A stretch of 64,000 nucleotides of DNA from Lunularia cruciata (lineage: Eukaryota > Streptophyta > Marchantiopsida > Lunulariales > Lunulariaceae). The stretch is from positions 52,780,291-52,844,290 of the forward strand of contig OX419755.1 of assembly GCA_948567375.1 (NCBI GenBank), in the 5' to 3' direction. This document shows positions 1 to 11,443 of the stretch, one piece after another (the stretch's first letter is position 1; every line of letters begins with the position of its first letter). The translations under genes were made by a program, and so were the position numbers. The notes under the pieces were generated by a model that had not been told where the DNA came from, ran no database searches, and was given only the letters and a program-made list of their open reading frames with translations.

Positions 1-1501
1 GCAGATTTATCCAAGCAAATTGCAAGATGGATCTTGTTCTTACAAGAATTCACGTATACTGTACAAGTAAGGAAGGGAGCTTCACATTCAAATGCGGACT
101 TCCTGTCCAGGTTAGAAACTCAAGACCATGAGTGGGAAATTGACGATTGGTTCCCTAATGAAGAGTTGTATCACTTATCAGCAATGCAAAGTACAAGGTA
201 TGCAGCTGAATATCATTATTTGCATACTCTCCATTGTCTTGAAGGGATGGATCCGGAGCAGAGGGCAGTCTTTCTCAGGAAAATGGGGCCGTACCAGCTC
301 AAACACAATATTTTATTTAAGATGGGCAAAGACGAAGTACTTTGGTGATGCTTAGAGTCATACAAAGTAGGAGGAGTGATTGAATCTTTACACTCTGAAG
401 CATCAGGAGGACACTATGCTCTGAAGAATATTGTAAATAAAATTCTTTTGGCAGGGTATTGGTGGCCTACAATGTACAAAGACGTGCACGCTCATATCCA
501 ATGCTGTGATGCTTGTCAAAGAGCGGGAAGCCGACGGGTACTTCTCAATGGCCTTTGAGACCAATTTTGCCTTTGGCCCCATTTGAGAAATGGGGGATTG
601 ATTTTGTGGGTCCCATTCAACCAGTGACCCGAGTCACAAGAAAGCAATACATTTTGGTTTGCACTGACTATGCTACCAAAATGGTCAAACTTGAAGCAAC
701 TCATAGAGATGATGCTGAAACTGTAGCGGAATTTTTCTTTCAAAACATCATCTCCCAATATGGGTGTCCTCTGGAATTGGTCAGTGACCGAGGAACACAT
801 TTTTTGAACTCTATAATGGAGGCATTAGCCAAGTACTTTTAGATTAAACATCGGAAGACAAATCCTTATAACCCAAAAGCAAATGGCTTAATGGAAAAAG
901 AAAATGAGTTACTTTGCAAATTTTGAATAAGGTGACTATCAATTATGCCTATGATTGGGATACAAAATTACCAGCCGCGTTGTGGGCATATCAAACGACA
1001 GAAAAGATTACAACCAAACAAACTCTATACTTCTTGACATATGGCTTGCATCCCATATTGCCAGTTGAATTTGAAGTACCAACATATCGGGTTCTTTGCA
1101 AAGAACACATGTTTGAAGAGGAAAGTCAGGATCTTCGGATTCATCAACTGATGTGGTTGAAAAGAGAAAAGAGACGATGCAATGCAAACCACAAAAGAAG
1201 TACAAGCACAAAGGAAAGTCAGGCACGATAAGAGAATCAAGCCTGTAGCTGTATGTGAAGGGGATTTGGTTTTGTTATATGACAATCGCCAAATATTTTT
1301 TCCATGCAAGTTTCATTTGAGAGGGATGGGTCCCTATCGAGTTCTTCATCTTTACAAAAATGGGTCCATGCAGCTTGTAGACTTGGAAGGTAATCCTTTT
1401 GCCACTCGAGTAAACGGGTGGAAAGTTTGGAGATGTTGGACCATAGACTCGGAAGTTTCTAAGACATCCGAGGTCTATGTTCACGGGGACGCTCACATTT
1501 G
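1..1501 (+). pseudogene. Family A Ty3/gypsy pol remnant: RNase H end and integrase
   Basis: This is the 3' part of an LTR-retrotransposon pol gene and continues off the left edge. The first ~110 bases encode an RNase H tail with the motif HSNADFLSRL. An integrase HHCC zinc region follows at about 380-530 (GGHYALKN, CCDACQ). The catalytic core has GIDFVGP near 600, LVSDRG near 785 and GLMEKENE near 893, so the DDE residues can all still be identified. The C-terminal GPY/F module (GMGPYRV) lies near 1325. Stops at about 346 and 840 and frame changes near 515, 915 and 1190 break the frame, so it is non-functional. It ends directly before a purine tract and the LTR that starts at 1514, which makes this the pol of the element owning that LTR. 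I see no chromodomain. Confidence 0.85.
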
Positions 1502-1537
1502 AGGGAGGTGGTATGTGGTGACCACATACCCCCTCCC
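1501..1537 (+). promoter_or_regulatory. Polypurine tract fused to a near-perfect palindrome at the pol/LTR junction
   Basis: Bases 1501-1511 are GAGGGAGGTGG, a purine run in the place expected for the plus-strand primer. The LTR start TGTGG follows at 1514. The purine run is also the left arm of an inverted repeat: arms 1503-1518 and 1522-1537 with one mismatch and a 3-base spacer, so the palindrome crosses the LTR boundary. The role as polypurine tract is inferred from position and composition. Confidence 0.65.
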
Positions 1538-1918
1538 TCCCACAATTTTATTTTTTTTCAAAATAAAGAAGAAGAAGTGTATAGAGAAGTCGGATTGCGC
1601 CTGTATGGCCAAAGAAGGCAAAGAAAAGAGTCTTTGGGATGAAACCCAAAGTAAAGTGACTTCGGGTCATAAGGCAAAGTACTCGGAAATGCCCTGTCAG
1701 CACACAACCCGAAGTAAGGAGTCTTTGTATTGGGAGGAGCTCAACCCGAGGCAGAGTCAGTCTAACAACCTTTTGTCGGGGCGAGAAATTCAAGAAGGGA
1801 CCGTTCAAAAATTGGCAACCCATACGTGCAAAGTTTGATTGACACTGACAGGTGCATGCAGGAGGTGTGATTTCTTGATAGAAACTCAAAGTGAAGAAAG
1901 ACAAAGAAAATGCAACTC

Positions 1919-1926
1919 TATAAAAA
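1919..1926 (+). promoter_or_regulatory. Putative TATA box in family A LTR, copy 1
   Basis: The sequence CTCTATAAAAATTG is kept in all three LTR copies (copy 2 at 14861-14867 on the minus strand, copy 3 at 24252-24258), about 405 bases into copy 1. It lies only 27 bases before the first ATG of the LTR-borne ORF in copy 1. This suggests translation really starts at a later conserved Met. Confidence 0.55.
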
Positions 1927-1945
1927 TTGAACTCGCAATGAGGAA

Positions 1946-4488
1946 ATGTCAAGTAATTTTCCTTTGCCGTTGAGAAGTCATCTTGCAGGTGATTGTGGGA
2001 AGGGAAATAGAGTTGGAAACGCGTTAGTGTGTAAGGGAGAAGTCGCAAGAGTGAAATCAAGAGACAGTGAGAAAGCAAGAGAGATGGGAGGAGGAAAGAA
2101 GAACTCCAAATTCACAATGAGAAATCATGCAATTTGGAGTTTAGATGTGATCGCTAGGATCAAAGTCTTGAGCCGACTTTGGATCACCTTCTTGGCGTGG
2201 AACTGGAACGTGAGTTTTCCAGGTTTCATGACAAAAATCATCGAGAGAAAGTGTCTTGATGGACCTAAGGAAGAAGGGAAGAGAGGAAATCCGGCTCGCT
2301 AGACAGAGTCGGATTGGAGACTAGTACTCCGGAAAGAAGCAGGCTTGGAGCAGGGGGCCACGTTCTTGGGGAAGGGAGAGATAGCTCAAGAAACCCAAGA
2401 GGTGAGAGATGCATTCTTGTCAAAGCGGACGAAGAATGGGTACAAAGTTGAGAGCTACAAAGACCGTGTCAAGAGAGGAATTGTGGGTGCTCTGATGTCA
2501 ATCCTGAAGCCGGAGAGAACAACGTATGTGATGAAACACCAAGCGGTGTTCTTTCACAAGTTGTTTGCAGGAGAACCGATCAATTGGGCAAGGTGTTTCC
2601 ATGGGAGAACATGACAAATGGTGTGGAATCTGCGGGATAAATCACCTCCACACTACATCGTGCCGTTTGTAGCTCATTTTTACCTCGGGTTAAATTTGTT
2701 GAACACAGCGGAGCGAACTCGGATGGTGTCGCATTTCCATCCCCATTTGAGAAAGGAGGGCAATGTAGAGGAGCAGTAGTACATTTTGCAAATTAGAAGC
2801 ACCGATGAGTACTACAAGAAGACAAGGAAGAATGTGGAGATCAAAGTGAGTTCTCCAAACTCGAAGAAGAGAAGTCGGCAGGGCAAAGCCAAAGACACAA
2901 AGAAACCTTGGAAGACCAGGAGAGGGAACCCGAGGCAAGGTATGGTGGTGATCAAGTCGGAAGATGAAGACTCGGAAGGTGATGCCGAGCTCAAGACCGA
3001 AGACTTGGAGCACAAGGAGGAACCCGAGCTAACGCTACAGAGTCAAGATACAAGTAGCGACAGTGATGAGGGTGGAGAAATGACATTGGCACCAGCTGCT
3101 GCAGAAGAAGTGCAGGTAGAGATTGAGGCCGACGACAACACGAAGTTGGAAGACAAAGTACCTAAGGCAGAAGAAAAGATTGTAGTTCAAAGAGGAATCC
3201 GCTCGAGACGTAAGGCAAAGTACAATGCAGGTCCAAGTAATGTGCAAGAAGAAGCGAATGCAAGCTCAAGAAGCGAGGCGTCCATTCCAATATGAAGACT
3301 GCAGAGAAGAAGGCGAGTATTGGAACAAGAAGTACAAAGGGAAGTGGCCATGCAAGAAGAAGTAACCCCAAGCGATGGAGTCAAGTACCTACAGGATGTG
3401 GTATGTCCTCTACTGGTAAAGTTAGAGTACAAGAAGAAGGAGATGCAGGCGACTTGTCCAGAGGTAAAGACTGTCTTGCAGGTGTTGTCCAGATTAGAAG
3501 AAGAGAACTCGGAGTTGAAGAAGAGTATAACCCGAGGTGAGGAGGAAAGGGAAGTGCTGCGAGCGGAGGCAGTAGTGAGGACTCAGGTAATTGAAGACCT
3601 GAAGAGAGAAGTAAGATATTGAGAAGAACTTGTGAAGAAGAGTGACATAGCAAGGGAAAGACAAGAAGCTGAATATGAGATCTTGAAGCAGTAGTTTGCT
3701 GATTCAAGAGTAGAAGTTATCCATGCTTGGCAAGGGTAGTAGCGAAGGATCAAGAGCTCAATAGGGTGATGGAGACTGTCGAGGAGAAGAAGCAACTTTG
3801 GCAACAAGAGTTGGCAGCACGGTATAGGGAAGAAGAGAGATTACGAGAGTTACTTTGTAATCAGGAGGAGAAGGAGAAGGAGACGGTGAAAGCCAAATTT
3901 GAAGTGGAATTGGCGATGTACAAGGAGGACTGGCTCGCATATCAAGAGTGAGAGAGGAAGATGAGATTGGAGCCATTGAAGGAGATAGTCCTCAGGATGA
4001 ACGCAATGTTGAGTACAAAAGCCAACGTTTGGATTGAAGAGACGAGGCTGCACGAGTTGAAATTGTTGGTGCAGGAGACAAGGCGAAGACAGGCAAAAGA
4101 TACAGATTTGAACGCATTGTTGGTAAGTCTCCGGACTCGTGTGGACAGGAAGATCTAAGAAATAGAAGAAAATATTGCAATTAGATTAGACTTAGTGAAA
4201 ATAGAGGTAGAAAAACTTTGGAAAGACGTTAGAGCCAAACCCGAAGTAGATAACATAGGAGTGCAGATGTCTTTGGAGTTAGAGATGGAGACATTGGAGA
4301 AGAGTGGGTCAAGAGATGAAGAGTTAGATAGATTACCTACTAGTGCAATTTCAGATCAGGAAAGAGAATTGCTGGATCTGGTAGAAGAAGTAGAAGATAT
4401 GAAACCCGAGGATAGAGTAGTAGGAAGTAAAATTACTTCGGGTTCGGGTTTGAAAGCCGATGACAAAGTAGACATTGGATCAGAGTAG
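1946..4488 (+). pseudogene. LTR-borne ORF of family A, copy 1 (about 848 codons, interrupted)
   Basis: I do not recognise this protein with confidence. In order it has: a basic N-terminus (conserved second Met at 2084, MGGGKKNSKF); a globular region with FHGRT and a segment reading PPHYIVPF then HFYLGLNLL; a strongly acidic segment at 2940-3170 (EDEDSEGDAELKTEDLE); and a long Glu/Lys/Arg-rich coiled coil from about 3320 to 4200. The tail reads ISDQERELLDLVEEVED. In-frame stops occur at about 2300, 2613, 2777, 3293, 3620, 3694, 3949 and 4156, with frame changes near 3300 and 3730. Copies 2 and 3 share the same protein with different breaks, so the ancestor had one continuous frame. The middle of the N-terminal half faintly recalls the 'putative plant transposon protein' domain; I hold that loosely. 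It has no RT, integrase or zinc knuckle. Confidence 0.7.
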
Positions 4489-5275
4489 TAACAGTTTTGA
4501 GATATGAAGAGGCAGATATGAAGAGGTGCATTGTCATTTCGGATCTACAGGTTAGAAAAGTTGTTGTAGAATGGTATAGTTGTTAGAACTGTTGATTGCT
4601 TCACTATTTAAGAGTGGAATTTGTAGAGAAATGTTGTTTAGTGCTCATAATTTTGAGAATAGATAAAGCAAAGTGCTATGAAGCAGTGCTTGTCACTTGA
4701 GCTTGATTTTGAGTATCAGCTTTGTGTTTGTGAGTGTGTGAAGAAATTTGAAGTGCAAGTTAGTGTGCTTATTGGATGTTGGATTCCATAGCCTTGATCT
4801 TCATTCTGTGTGTTTGATCCTAAGTGAAGTGCAATCAGAGCAATGCCTTGACAGATCTAAGAGGAATTGTAGTGTTGGTAGTATTCTGCATTTGTGAGTG
4901 CAGTGTGAAGTTGATGTGAAACAATTTCAATTGAGGAAGTTGTGCCTTTAGTAGAGGGGTGGAACACAATTTTGAGGCGAAGTCGTTTTGTAGTGAAGTG
5001 CCATTTTTGGGAGAGCCTGAATCATCACAATCAAGATTGTTTGGAAAGAATTGAAGGAGTTGTGATTAAGGAGTGTGAAATTCGTGACAAGACTGTGAAT
5101 CAGTGCTTGTTACTCTCTTTTGGGTGTGGTTTCTACTTGAGAGACTAAAGAAGAACTCAAGAAGAACTGAAATTGTTACTTTGCTTTGTATTTGGAAATT
5201 TCTGACTCGTATCTATGCGGGAATGAACTTAACTTACCCGATTACCACAAAAGTGATATTTGCCGAGTTGTCACA

Positions 5276-6533
5276 CATAGACACAAAAGTCATCAATGGA
5301 GTCTCTTACAAATTTCCCAATGAAAGGTTCAAATACATTGTTCATGAACCCTTGGAATGTAGCTGGAGCATTGCAAAGCCCAAAAGGCATGACCTTGAAA
5401 GCCTAAGTTCCCCAAGATGTGGTGAATGTGGTGAGTTGTTGATGCTCTGGTGCAATCTTGATTTGGTTATAGCCACTATAACCATCTCTAAAATGGTACC
5501 TCCCATGACCTGCAACCTCCTCCAAGATCTCATCAATGAATGGCAATGGGTAGTCCTTCTTGGTAACATTATTGAGCTTCTTGTAATCCTCACATACTGA
5601 AAGCTTGCCATTTTTTTTCTTCACAATGACAATTGGAGACACCTTTTCTGTATTCTCCACCTCAAAGATAAATCCGGCCTCCTTGAGCTTATCAATCTCC
5701 TCCTTCACAACCAAAGATATTGGTGGGCTAATGCGACATTGCTTTTGGTGGATTGGTCTTGCATGTGACTCCATCTCTATCTTGTGCTCCTCCAAGGTGA
5801 CTTCCTTCAAATCCTTGTAATGGAAAGCAAAACACATGGACAAACTTGCGGAAAATCTCCTCAAATATCACCTTCACCTCCTTGGTAACATTTGGGCCAT
5901 ACTTGAAGGTAGCTAACCTTCTCTCTACCTCCTCAATTGTCAATGGTGATTTATCTAGGTCCTTTAAAACCTCTGGCTTAGGTGAAAAATCCATAGCACA
6001 CAAAGGATACACATCTGAATCTCATTCAGATTCATCCTCCCCCGTGGAAGTGTCCTCTTCCATGCTTGTGTCCACACCTTAAACTCCTTCTTTAGAATCT
6101 GATTCCCAATAATCAAAAGATGGTGTATATGAATGTGAAGTGTTAGTTACAAGAATTGTGACTCTATGGTTTGGTCGCCCAATCCTCAAGTACCCTTTGT
6201 GCCATCTATCTATTGTGCGTGTTGCTCTCAACCATGGCCTCCCAAGAAGTAAGTCAAAGCTTGAATCCTTCAAGACTTGGAAAGTCATGAGATTTAGAAC
6301 TCCCATAACTGAAACTACCACCTTATCCATCACCCCTATTGGTTGAACTTGTTTCTTGTTTGCCATGCTCACCACAAATGTTGAAGGTCTTGTAGGTATC
6401 ATACCCAAATTCTTCATCAACCTTTTTAACATGGCATTCATTGCTGATCCTCCATCAACAAGTGCATACTTGATGTTGTGACCATTCACTCTCATATCAA
6501 TCTTGAGGCATATTCACAAGTCTTCCATGGTGC
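5276..6533 (-). pseudogene. B2 pol fragment: protease and N-terminal RT
   Basis: The minus strand encodes the protease motif ALVDGGSAMN (6495-6079 frame), then an acidic linker ending DVYPLCAMDF, then the RT N-terminus with KEEIDKLKEAGFIF and KLSVCEDYKKLN. The catalytic RT motif FIDD lies beyond the truncation at 5276. Compared with 37.9-39.4 kb of the intact copy it has stops and short frame changes near 5400-5900, including a single-base change around 5830 that moves the frame. Confidence 0.85.
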
Positions 6534-7225
6534 TGTAACACCCATTTGTGCATGTGTGTGGTATTGTGATATTTAGCTTTGTATTACAAGTACTTAAGAG
6601 ATATTATTTATATAGAGATAAAGGATGGTTCTATATTAGTCATGGTTAGCTAAAGTTAGTCATAGCTAAGATAGAGGGGACTTTACTTTAGAGGAAGTAG
6701 AAAAGATGAGCATCACTATTTTGGATTTTAGTGTGTTGACTTGGTGTTATTCCTAGGTGTTTGGCTTTGAGAGAAGAGTTGAGAACTCTTGGGCCTGCAA
6801 GCGTTTTTGTTTTGGATTGTTCCTTAGTCCAAGGATAGCCCATGTGAAGGAATCCTTGACTTAGTGGTTGGGTCAAGATAAGACCACATGCTTAGGGGAA
6901 TATGCCCATGTGAATGGATATTCCTTTCTACTTTTTGACTTTACTTGACTTTTAGTCTAGTAACTTGAGTTACTACAGTGATTAGTAACTTTGGTACATA
7001 ACTATTTCACAAGTATATAAAAAAGGGGTGAGGAGGTACTCATCATCCTTTCATTTGCAACTATCTCTCTCTCATTGAGTTCTCTAGTGAGCAATGTCTT
7101 GAGTCTTGTAGTGTTAGCCTTGGAGGAGTATGATGGAGTTGGGGTTCCTTGCCTTCTTAGTCCATGGTGCGCTACCATAATAGTCATCAAAGGTTCATCC
7201 TAAGTGAGAGACAGGCCGGCTCACA
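6534..7225 (+). mobile_element. Solo LTR of family B (692 bp) inserted in B2 protease region
   Basis: It starts TGTAACACCC and ends CCGGCTCACA, so the element sense is plus, opposite to B2. The flanks share a 4-bp duplication: GTGC at 6530-6533 and 7226-7229. The uninterrupted target is visible in the intact copy near 39384 (ATGGTGCTGG). It matches both LTRs of the element at 35-43 kb along its length. No internal element sequence remains, so this is a product of LTR-LTR recombination. Confidence 0.9.
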
Positions 7226-8660
7226 GTGCTGGCTTGGCATCCACCACCCCCATTGATACTTGAACTTTTTCCTTCTTCTTCCTCTTGCTCCTTGTAGAAC
7301 TCAAATCACCTCCAAGCTCCTTTCTCAAGGTAGGGTTCAAAGCAATTAATTGGCCCACTATGATGTTAGCCTTGTGACTACCAACATCCTCCAACACATT
7401 GTAGTTCCATTGTTGCTTTGAAATCAAGAAATCCTCCATCCCCAACTTCTTCCTTGGAGTCTTTGTTGTTGATGGTGTTGAGGTGGGAGTGCTCCTAGTA
7501 GACATAGGAGTATCTTTTCTTGGAGTAAATCCTTGAGAAGAGTGAACATCCTCTACAAAATGAGCTCGCTTCTTCTCTTGTGCCAAAAGCTCCAAATTAA
7601 GACCCTTGGAGTTTGAGCACTCTCCCTTCTCATACTTGCTCTCAACCACATCTATGGATGATATCCCCTTACCTTTGTTTGGATAAGGAGCCACTTGGGT
7701 TTCACTACCTCCCTCTTTCCCCTCTATTGGCTCTCTCATAACTCCTTCCTCCTTGGTAAGTGGAATTTGGATAATTCCTTTGGATGTGACCTCTTCCTCC
7801 ACAACCAAAACAATTTCTCTCATTGAAATTGCTGGTTGGTTGGCTTCCTCTATATAGATAATTTCCATAACTCTTAGGCCCTCTCCCCACATTCTGATCT
7901 ACCTCTCTCCTCTCCTATAGTTGCACCACATTGATCTTGAGATATGCAAGTTGTTGTGTGATGGTTTGAAGTGGATCCTTTGGTGGAGGTGCAAGAACTG
8001 GAGCAACTACTACATGTGGTGCAACCCTTGCCACCAAAGTATTAGAAGTTCCACTATACTTGTAACCTTGAGGAGGATGCACAATCTCCTTCACCACCAA
8101 ATCACACTCATCCCCTTCCAAACTCTCCTCCATACAAATTGCAATCTTGATAGCTTCAACCTTGGAAGAAGGTTTCTCATATCTCACCTTGCTTCTAATT
8201 TGTGGTCTCAATCCTCACACAAAAGTCCTGGTGAGCATGAACCTTATACCAATCATAGTAGTCTCCATATCATCTCCACCCTTTCTTAACACTATGCAAA
8301 ATTTGGACTCTTACTTTTCCACATAGACTCTCACTTTCTCTCCATCTCCTTGTTTGAGAAAGGTAACCTCACTATCAATCTCTCATAACTCTCATCTGGA
8401 AGAAAGTTCTCAATGAATGCTGAAGTCAAACTCTCCCAAGACTCTTCTTTTCCATATCTCCTCTCTCTCTTTTAGTATTCTGACTCATACCATGTAAGTG
8501 TTGCATCCTCAAAGAAATCTGGTAATAATGAGGCCCACTCATTCTTCCTCCTCTCATTGTTTCTTATGCAAGCTCTCTTGAAGTCTCTCACAAAGGCCTC
8601 CACATCTTCTCCATCCTTGCCAAAGAAAACCGTAAGTTTCCTCATCTTAACCCCTTACTA
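7226..8660 (-). pseudogene. B2 gag and pol N-terminal region
   Basis: The minus-strand frame 7892-7221 matches the first ~210 residues of B pol (Ser/Thr-rich linker, KLGMEDFLISKQQWNY). The overlapping frame 7890-7705 keeps the gag zinc knuckle as CFGCGGRGHIQRNY, in which the last cysteine has become tyrosine. Frame 8211-7915 matches the gag middle (RSKVRYEKPSSKVEAIKIA). Gag upstream of 8211 is broken by stops and small deletions up to about 8650, where the ATG of the intact copy has decayed. Confidence 0.85.
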
Positions 8661-9170
8661 TCTTTCTTTTCTCTCAATTTTTTTCTCTTTTCTTTCTCTT
8701 GCTCTATAACTAATAGAGTATGTACATGACTAACACCATTTGAGAATAATCCACCCTAGGGAACACAAAAGGTTCAGGTTGCTTCAAGATTTCTATAGCA
8801 ATATCAAATCCTAGAGTGTATTTTAATCAAACTCTCATGGATAGTTTATCCATAAGTTGAAAGATTATCTCCATCACTAATCTTGGGAACTATTTGATGA
8901 AGGTGGTAGTATTTCTGTAGCTGTACTAAGACTCTCTCCAAGATCCTTCATCATAGTCTCCAAAAGTGCTTTTACTCCACTACACTCATGTCCTTTTGGA
9001 AGTCCTTCCACTCCACAAACCTCACATAACTCCTTGGTCTTAGATCTTCTCCCTCCCAATCTTGGTGAAGAAGGTCCATCATGCAAACCCAAATCAAGTA
9101 ATCCTTTTCTTTCTCTCAATCTCTTGCTCTCAAAGGTCTATGGATGTGAACTTGCCTTATCCTTGAACTT
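8661..9170 (-). pseudogene. B2 gag leader and C-terminal half of the upstream zinc-motif ORF
   Basis: The frame 9119-8877 encodes LLDLGLHDGPSSPRLGGRR followed by CEVCGVEGLPKGHEC. It is homologous to the C-terminal half of the extra ORF at 41703-41050 of the intact element. The first zinc knuckle is missing because a deletion near 9165 fuses the ORF to the LTR. The stretch 8661-8876 is the AT/pyrimidine-rich leader between this ORF and gag. Confidence 0.75.
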
Positions 9171-9174
9171 GAAC

Positions 9175-9474
9175 TATCCTTGGACTATAGAAGAATCCAA
9201 AACAAAAAGGCTTGCGGGCCTAAGAGTTCTCAACTCTTTCCTCAAAGCCAAACACCTAGGAATGATACCAAGTCAACACACTAGAATCCAAAATAGTGGT
9301 GCTCATCTTTTCCACTTCTTCTAAAGTAAGGTCTCCTCTATCTTAGCTATGACTAACTCTAGCTTATGATGACTAATGTAGAAATATCCTTTATCTCTAT
9401 GTAAATATCTCTCAAGTACTTGTAATACCAAGCTAAATATCACAATACCACACACATGCACAAATGAGTGTTAC
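9175..9474 (-). mobile_element. Partial 5' LTR of B2
   Basis: It matches about 300 bases of the outer end of the family B LTR (compare 42555-42860), ending TGAGTGTTACA at 9474. The inner half is deleted. The base after it starts family C sequence. Confidence 0.85.
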
Positions 9475-11443
9475 AGATCATGGTATGCTCTTCAAAATTG
9501 AGCTATTGCCAGGGAGTACTCTAGTGAGTAGACCAAACTATAGACTCTCACCAAAGAAGTTGGAGGAGTTTTGAACAACACTTACGGAATTGTTGAAGAA
9601 GGACTTCATACAACATAGTACCTCTCCTTGTGGAGCATCAGTACTATTTGTTCCAAAGAATGATGGAGGACTTTGTTTCCATATTGATAACCGTGTGCTC
9701 AATAAGCAAAAAATGAAGAATGCATATCCCTTGCCTTGGATTGATGACTTGCTTGATCAATGGAGTGGAGCATGATACTTTTCCAAGTTGGATCTTTGCA
9801 ACGACTACTTGCAAATCCTCATTGATAGGGAGGATGTGCAAAAGATTACCTTTTGCACAAGGTATGGGCATTTTGAGTGGAGAGTTCTACCTTCCGGGCT
9901 CACTAATGCTCCAATAGTCTTCATGGATCATATGCATTGGGTGTTGGATGGACTGTTGGATTGGTATGTGGTGGTGTTTTTAGATGTTATCTTAATCTAT
10001 AGCAAGATGGAGGTAAAACACATGAATCATGTGCAAGAAGTCCTAAGACAACTACAACAATGAAAATTTTATTGCAAGAAGTCAAAGTGTGCTTTTTGGT
10101 AGAAGGAGGTTACCTTCTTGGGTCACAAGATCTCATCAGAGGGGATCAAGATGGAAGAGGAGAAAATCAAGGCCATTATTGATTGGCCTACTCTGAAGGA
10201 TGCTATAGAAGTACCGGCATTCAATGGATTGGCTAGTTTTTACCAACGGTTCATCCACTATTATGCTCATGTGGTTGCACCATTGACTGACTTCTTGGGG
10301 AAGAACTCAAGCTTCTAGTGGACCACCAAGCATGAAGAAGCATTCCAGAAGTTGAAACATATGGTGTCTTCAAGACCCATTCTTCAACCATATGATCCTC
10401 AGCTACCTTGTGTGGTTGATTTTGATGCTTCTAACTTTGCAATTGGAGCTATGTTGCAATAAGAATTCCCAGATGAACTACATCTCATTGCCTTTGTGTC
10501 TTGCCAACTAAATATAGCTGAAGTAAATTACTCTACTCAAGATCAGGAACAACTTGCAATGGTATATACCACCAAGGTATAGAGGCATTATCTCTTGGGG
10601 AAACAAGTGATCATGCAAATTGATCACAAACCATTATTGCAGACCTCACACTTGGAACACATGAAGAGTTGACATCATTGATGGGAGGAGCAGCTCCAAT
10701 TTTTTGACATCAAACTTGAGTACAAACCAAGTAGATTCCATGTCATCTCCAATGCTCTATCACGACGACCTGATTTGAAGTCTCTTCCTTTCATCATGGC
10801 GGCAATTACAATTGTGTCAATTGACTCCAAGGTCCATAATGAGTTTTGGTCAGCTCTACAACAAGATCCCTTCTTCATATGGTCATCTGACAACATGCAA
10901 AAAGGAGTATAACACCTTCTCCTTCAAGGAAGACCTTCTGTTCCATGAGGTTTGGATCTATGTTCCAACCAAAGGTGATCTTTGACTTGTGCGCCTTCAA
11001 GAAGCCCATGATTTACCAATAGCTGTTCATATGGGTATGGACAAGACCTTGGGTAACCTCCAACGCCAATAGTGGTGGCCCAACATGGCATGAGATGTTC
11101 AGGAGTTTGTCTGATCATGTGAGAGTTGTCAATGCAACAAGGCCATCAACCATAAGCCAAGTGGACTTCCTTTAGCCACTCCTCATTCCAACTACTTGCT
11201 GGGAACATGTAAGCTTAAATCTCATCACTTCCTTGCCCAAGACAAAGCAAGGTTATACAACAATTGTGGTGTTTGTGGATAAGCTTAATAAGCAAATCCA
11301 TTTGGCACCAATGGTTGATAATGTGGATGCTCCAACCTTGGCACAACTGTACTTCAATAATATATTCAAGCATCATGGGATACCGCATGTACTCATCTCT
11401 GACTGTGATCCTCGCTTCACTAGAAAGTTTTGGCAAGCACTCC
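9475..11443 (+). pseudogene. C1 pol part 1: RT, RNase H, integrase N-terminus and core
   Basis: RT is readable from about 9560 ([39 protein letters not shown]). The active-site box reads VVFLDVILIYS, so the second catalytic Asp is Val. RNase H follows at about 10340-10760 (VDFDASNFAIGAML) and the integrase HHCC region and core at about 10990-11440 (KTKQGYTTIVVFVDKL, ISDCDPRF). Stops at about 9774, 10061, 10317 and later break it. It is cut between the second Asp and the Glu of the integrase triad by the family A solo LTR; C2 shows the uninterrupted arrangement at 32400-32700. Confidence 0.85.

Larger units (their letters stand above)
1514..5275 (+). mobile_element. Family A 3' LTR, giant (3762 bp), containing an ORF
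   Basis: The unit begins TGTGGTGACC and ends TTGTCACA, so it has the TG...CA ends of an LTR. It follows the pol remnant and its purine tract directly. The same unit with the same ends occurs at 11444-15253 (minus) and 23868-27666 (plus), each flanked by near-identical 5-bp duplications. I find no direct repeat of the two ends inside it, so it is a single LTR and not a small element with short LTRs. The right flank CATAG (5276-5280) continues as the RT region of a family B copy, which compares with 38124 onward in the intact copy; that is the insertion target. The 5' LTR would lie left of the window. It contains a TATA box and a long coding region, listed separately. Confidence 0.75.
5276..9474 (-). 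mobile_element. Family B Ty3/gypsy copy B2, truncated and interrupted
   Basis: This is a minus-strand copy homologous to the intact B element at 35261-42860. It begins inside RT, because the family A element inserted there and the rest should lie left of the window. It continues through protease, is interrupted by a solo B LTR at 6534-7225, then resumes with the pol N-terminus, gag and part of the upstream zinc ORF. A deletion joins that ORF (about 9165) directly to the outer part of the 5' LTR, which ends at 9474. The right flank is a family C pol, so B2 inserted into C. Confidence 0.85.

Noticed and set aside
1514-5275. Family A unit as a DNA transposon with terminal inverted repeats
   Set aside because: TGTGG...CCACA-like ends invited this, but the ends match only over a few bases, the duplication is 5 bp, and copy 1 directly follows a gypsy pol with a purine tract.
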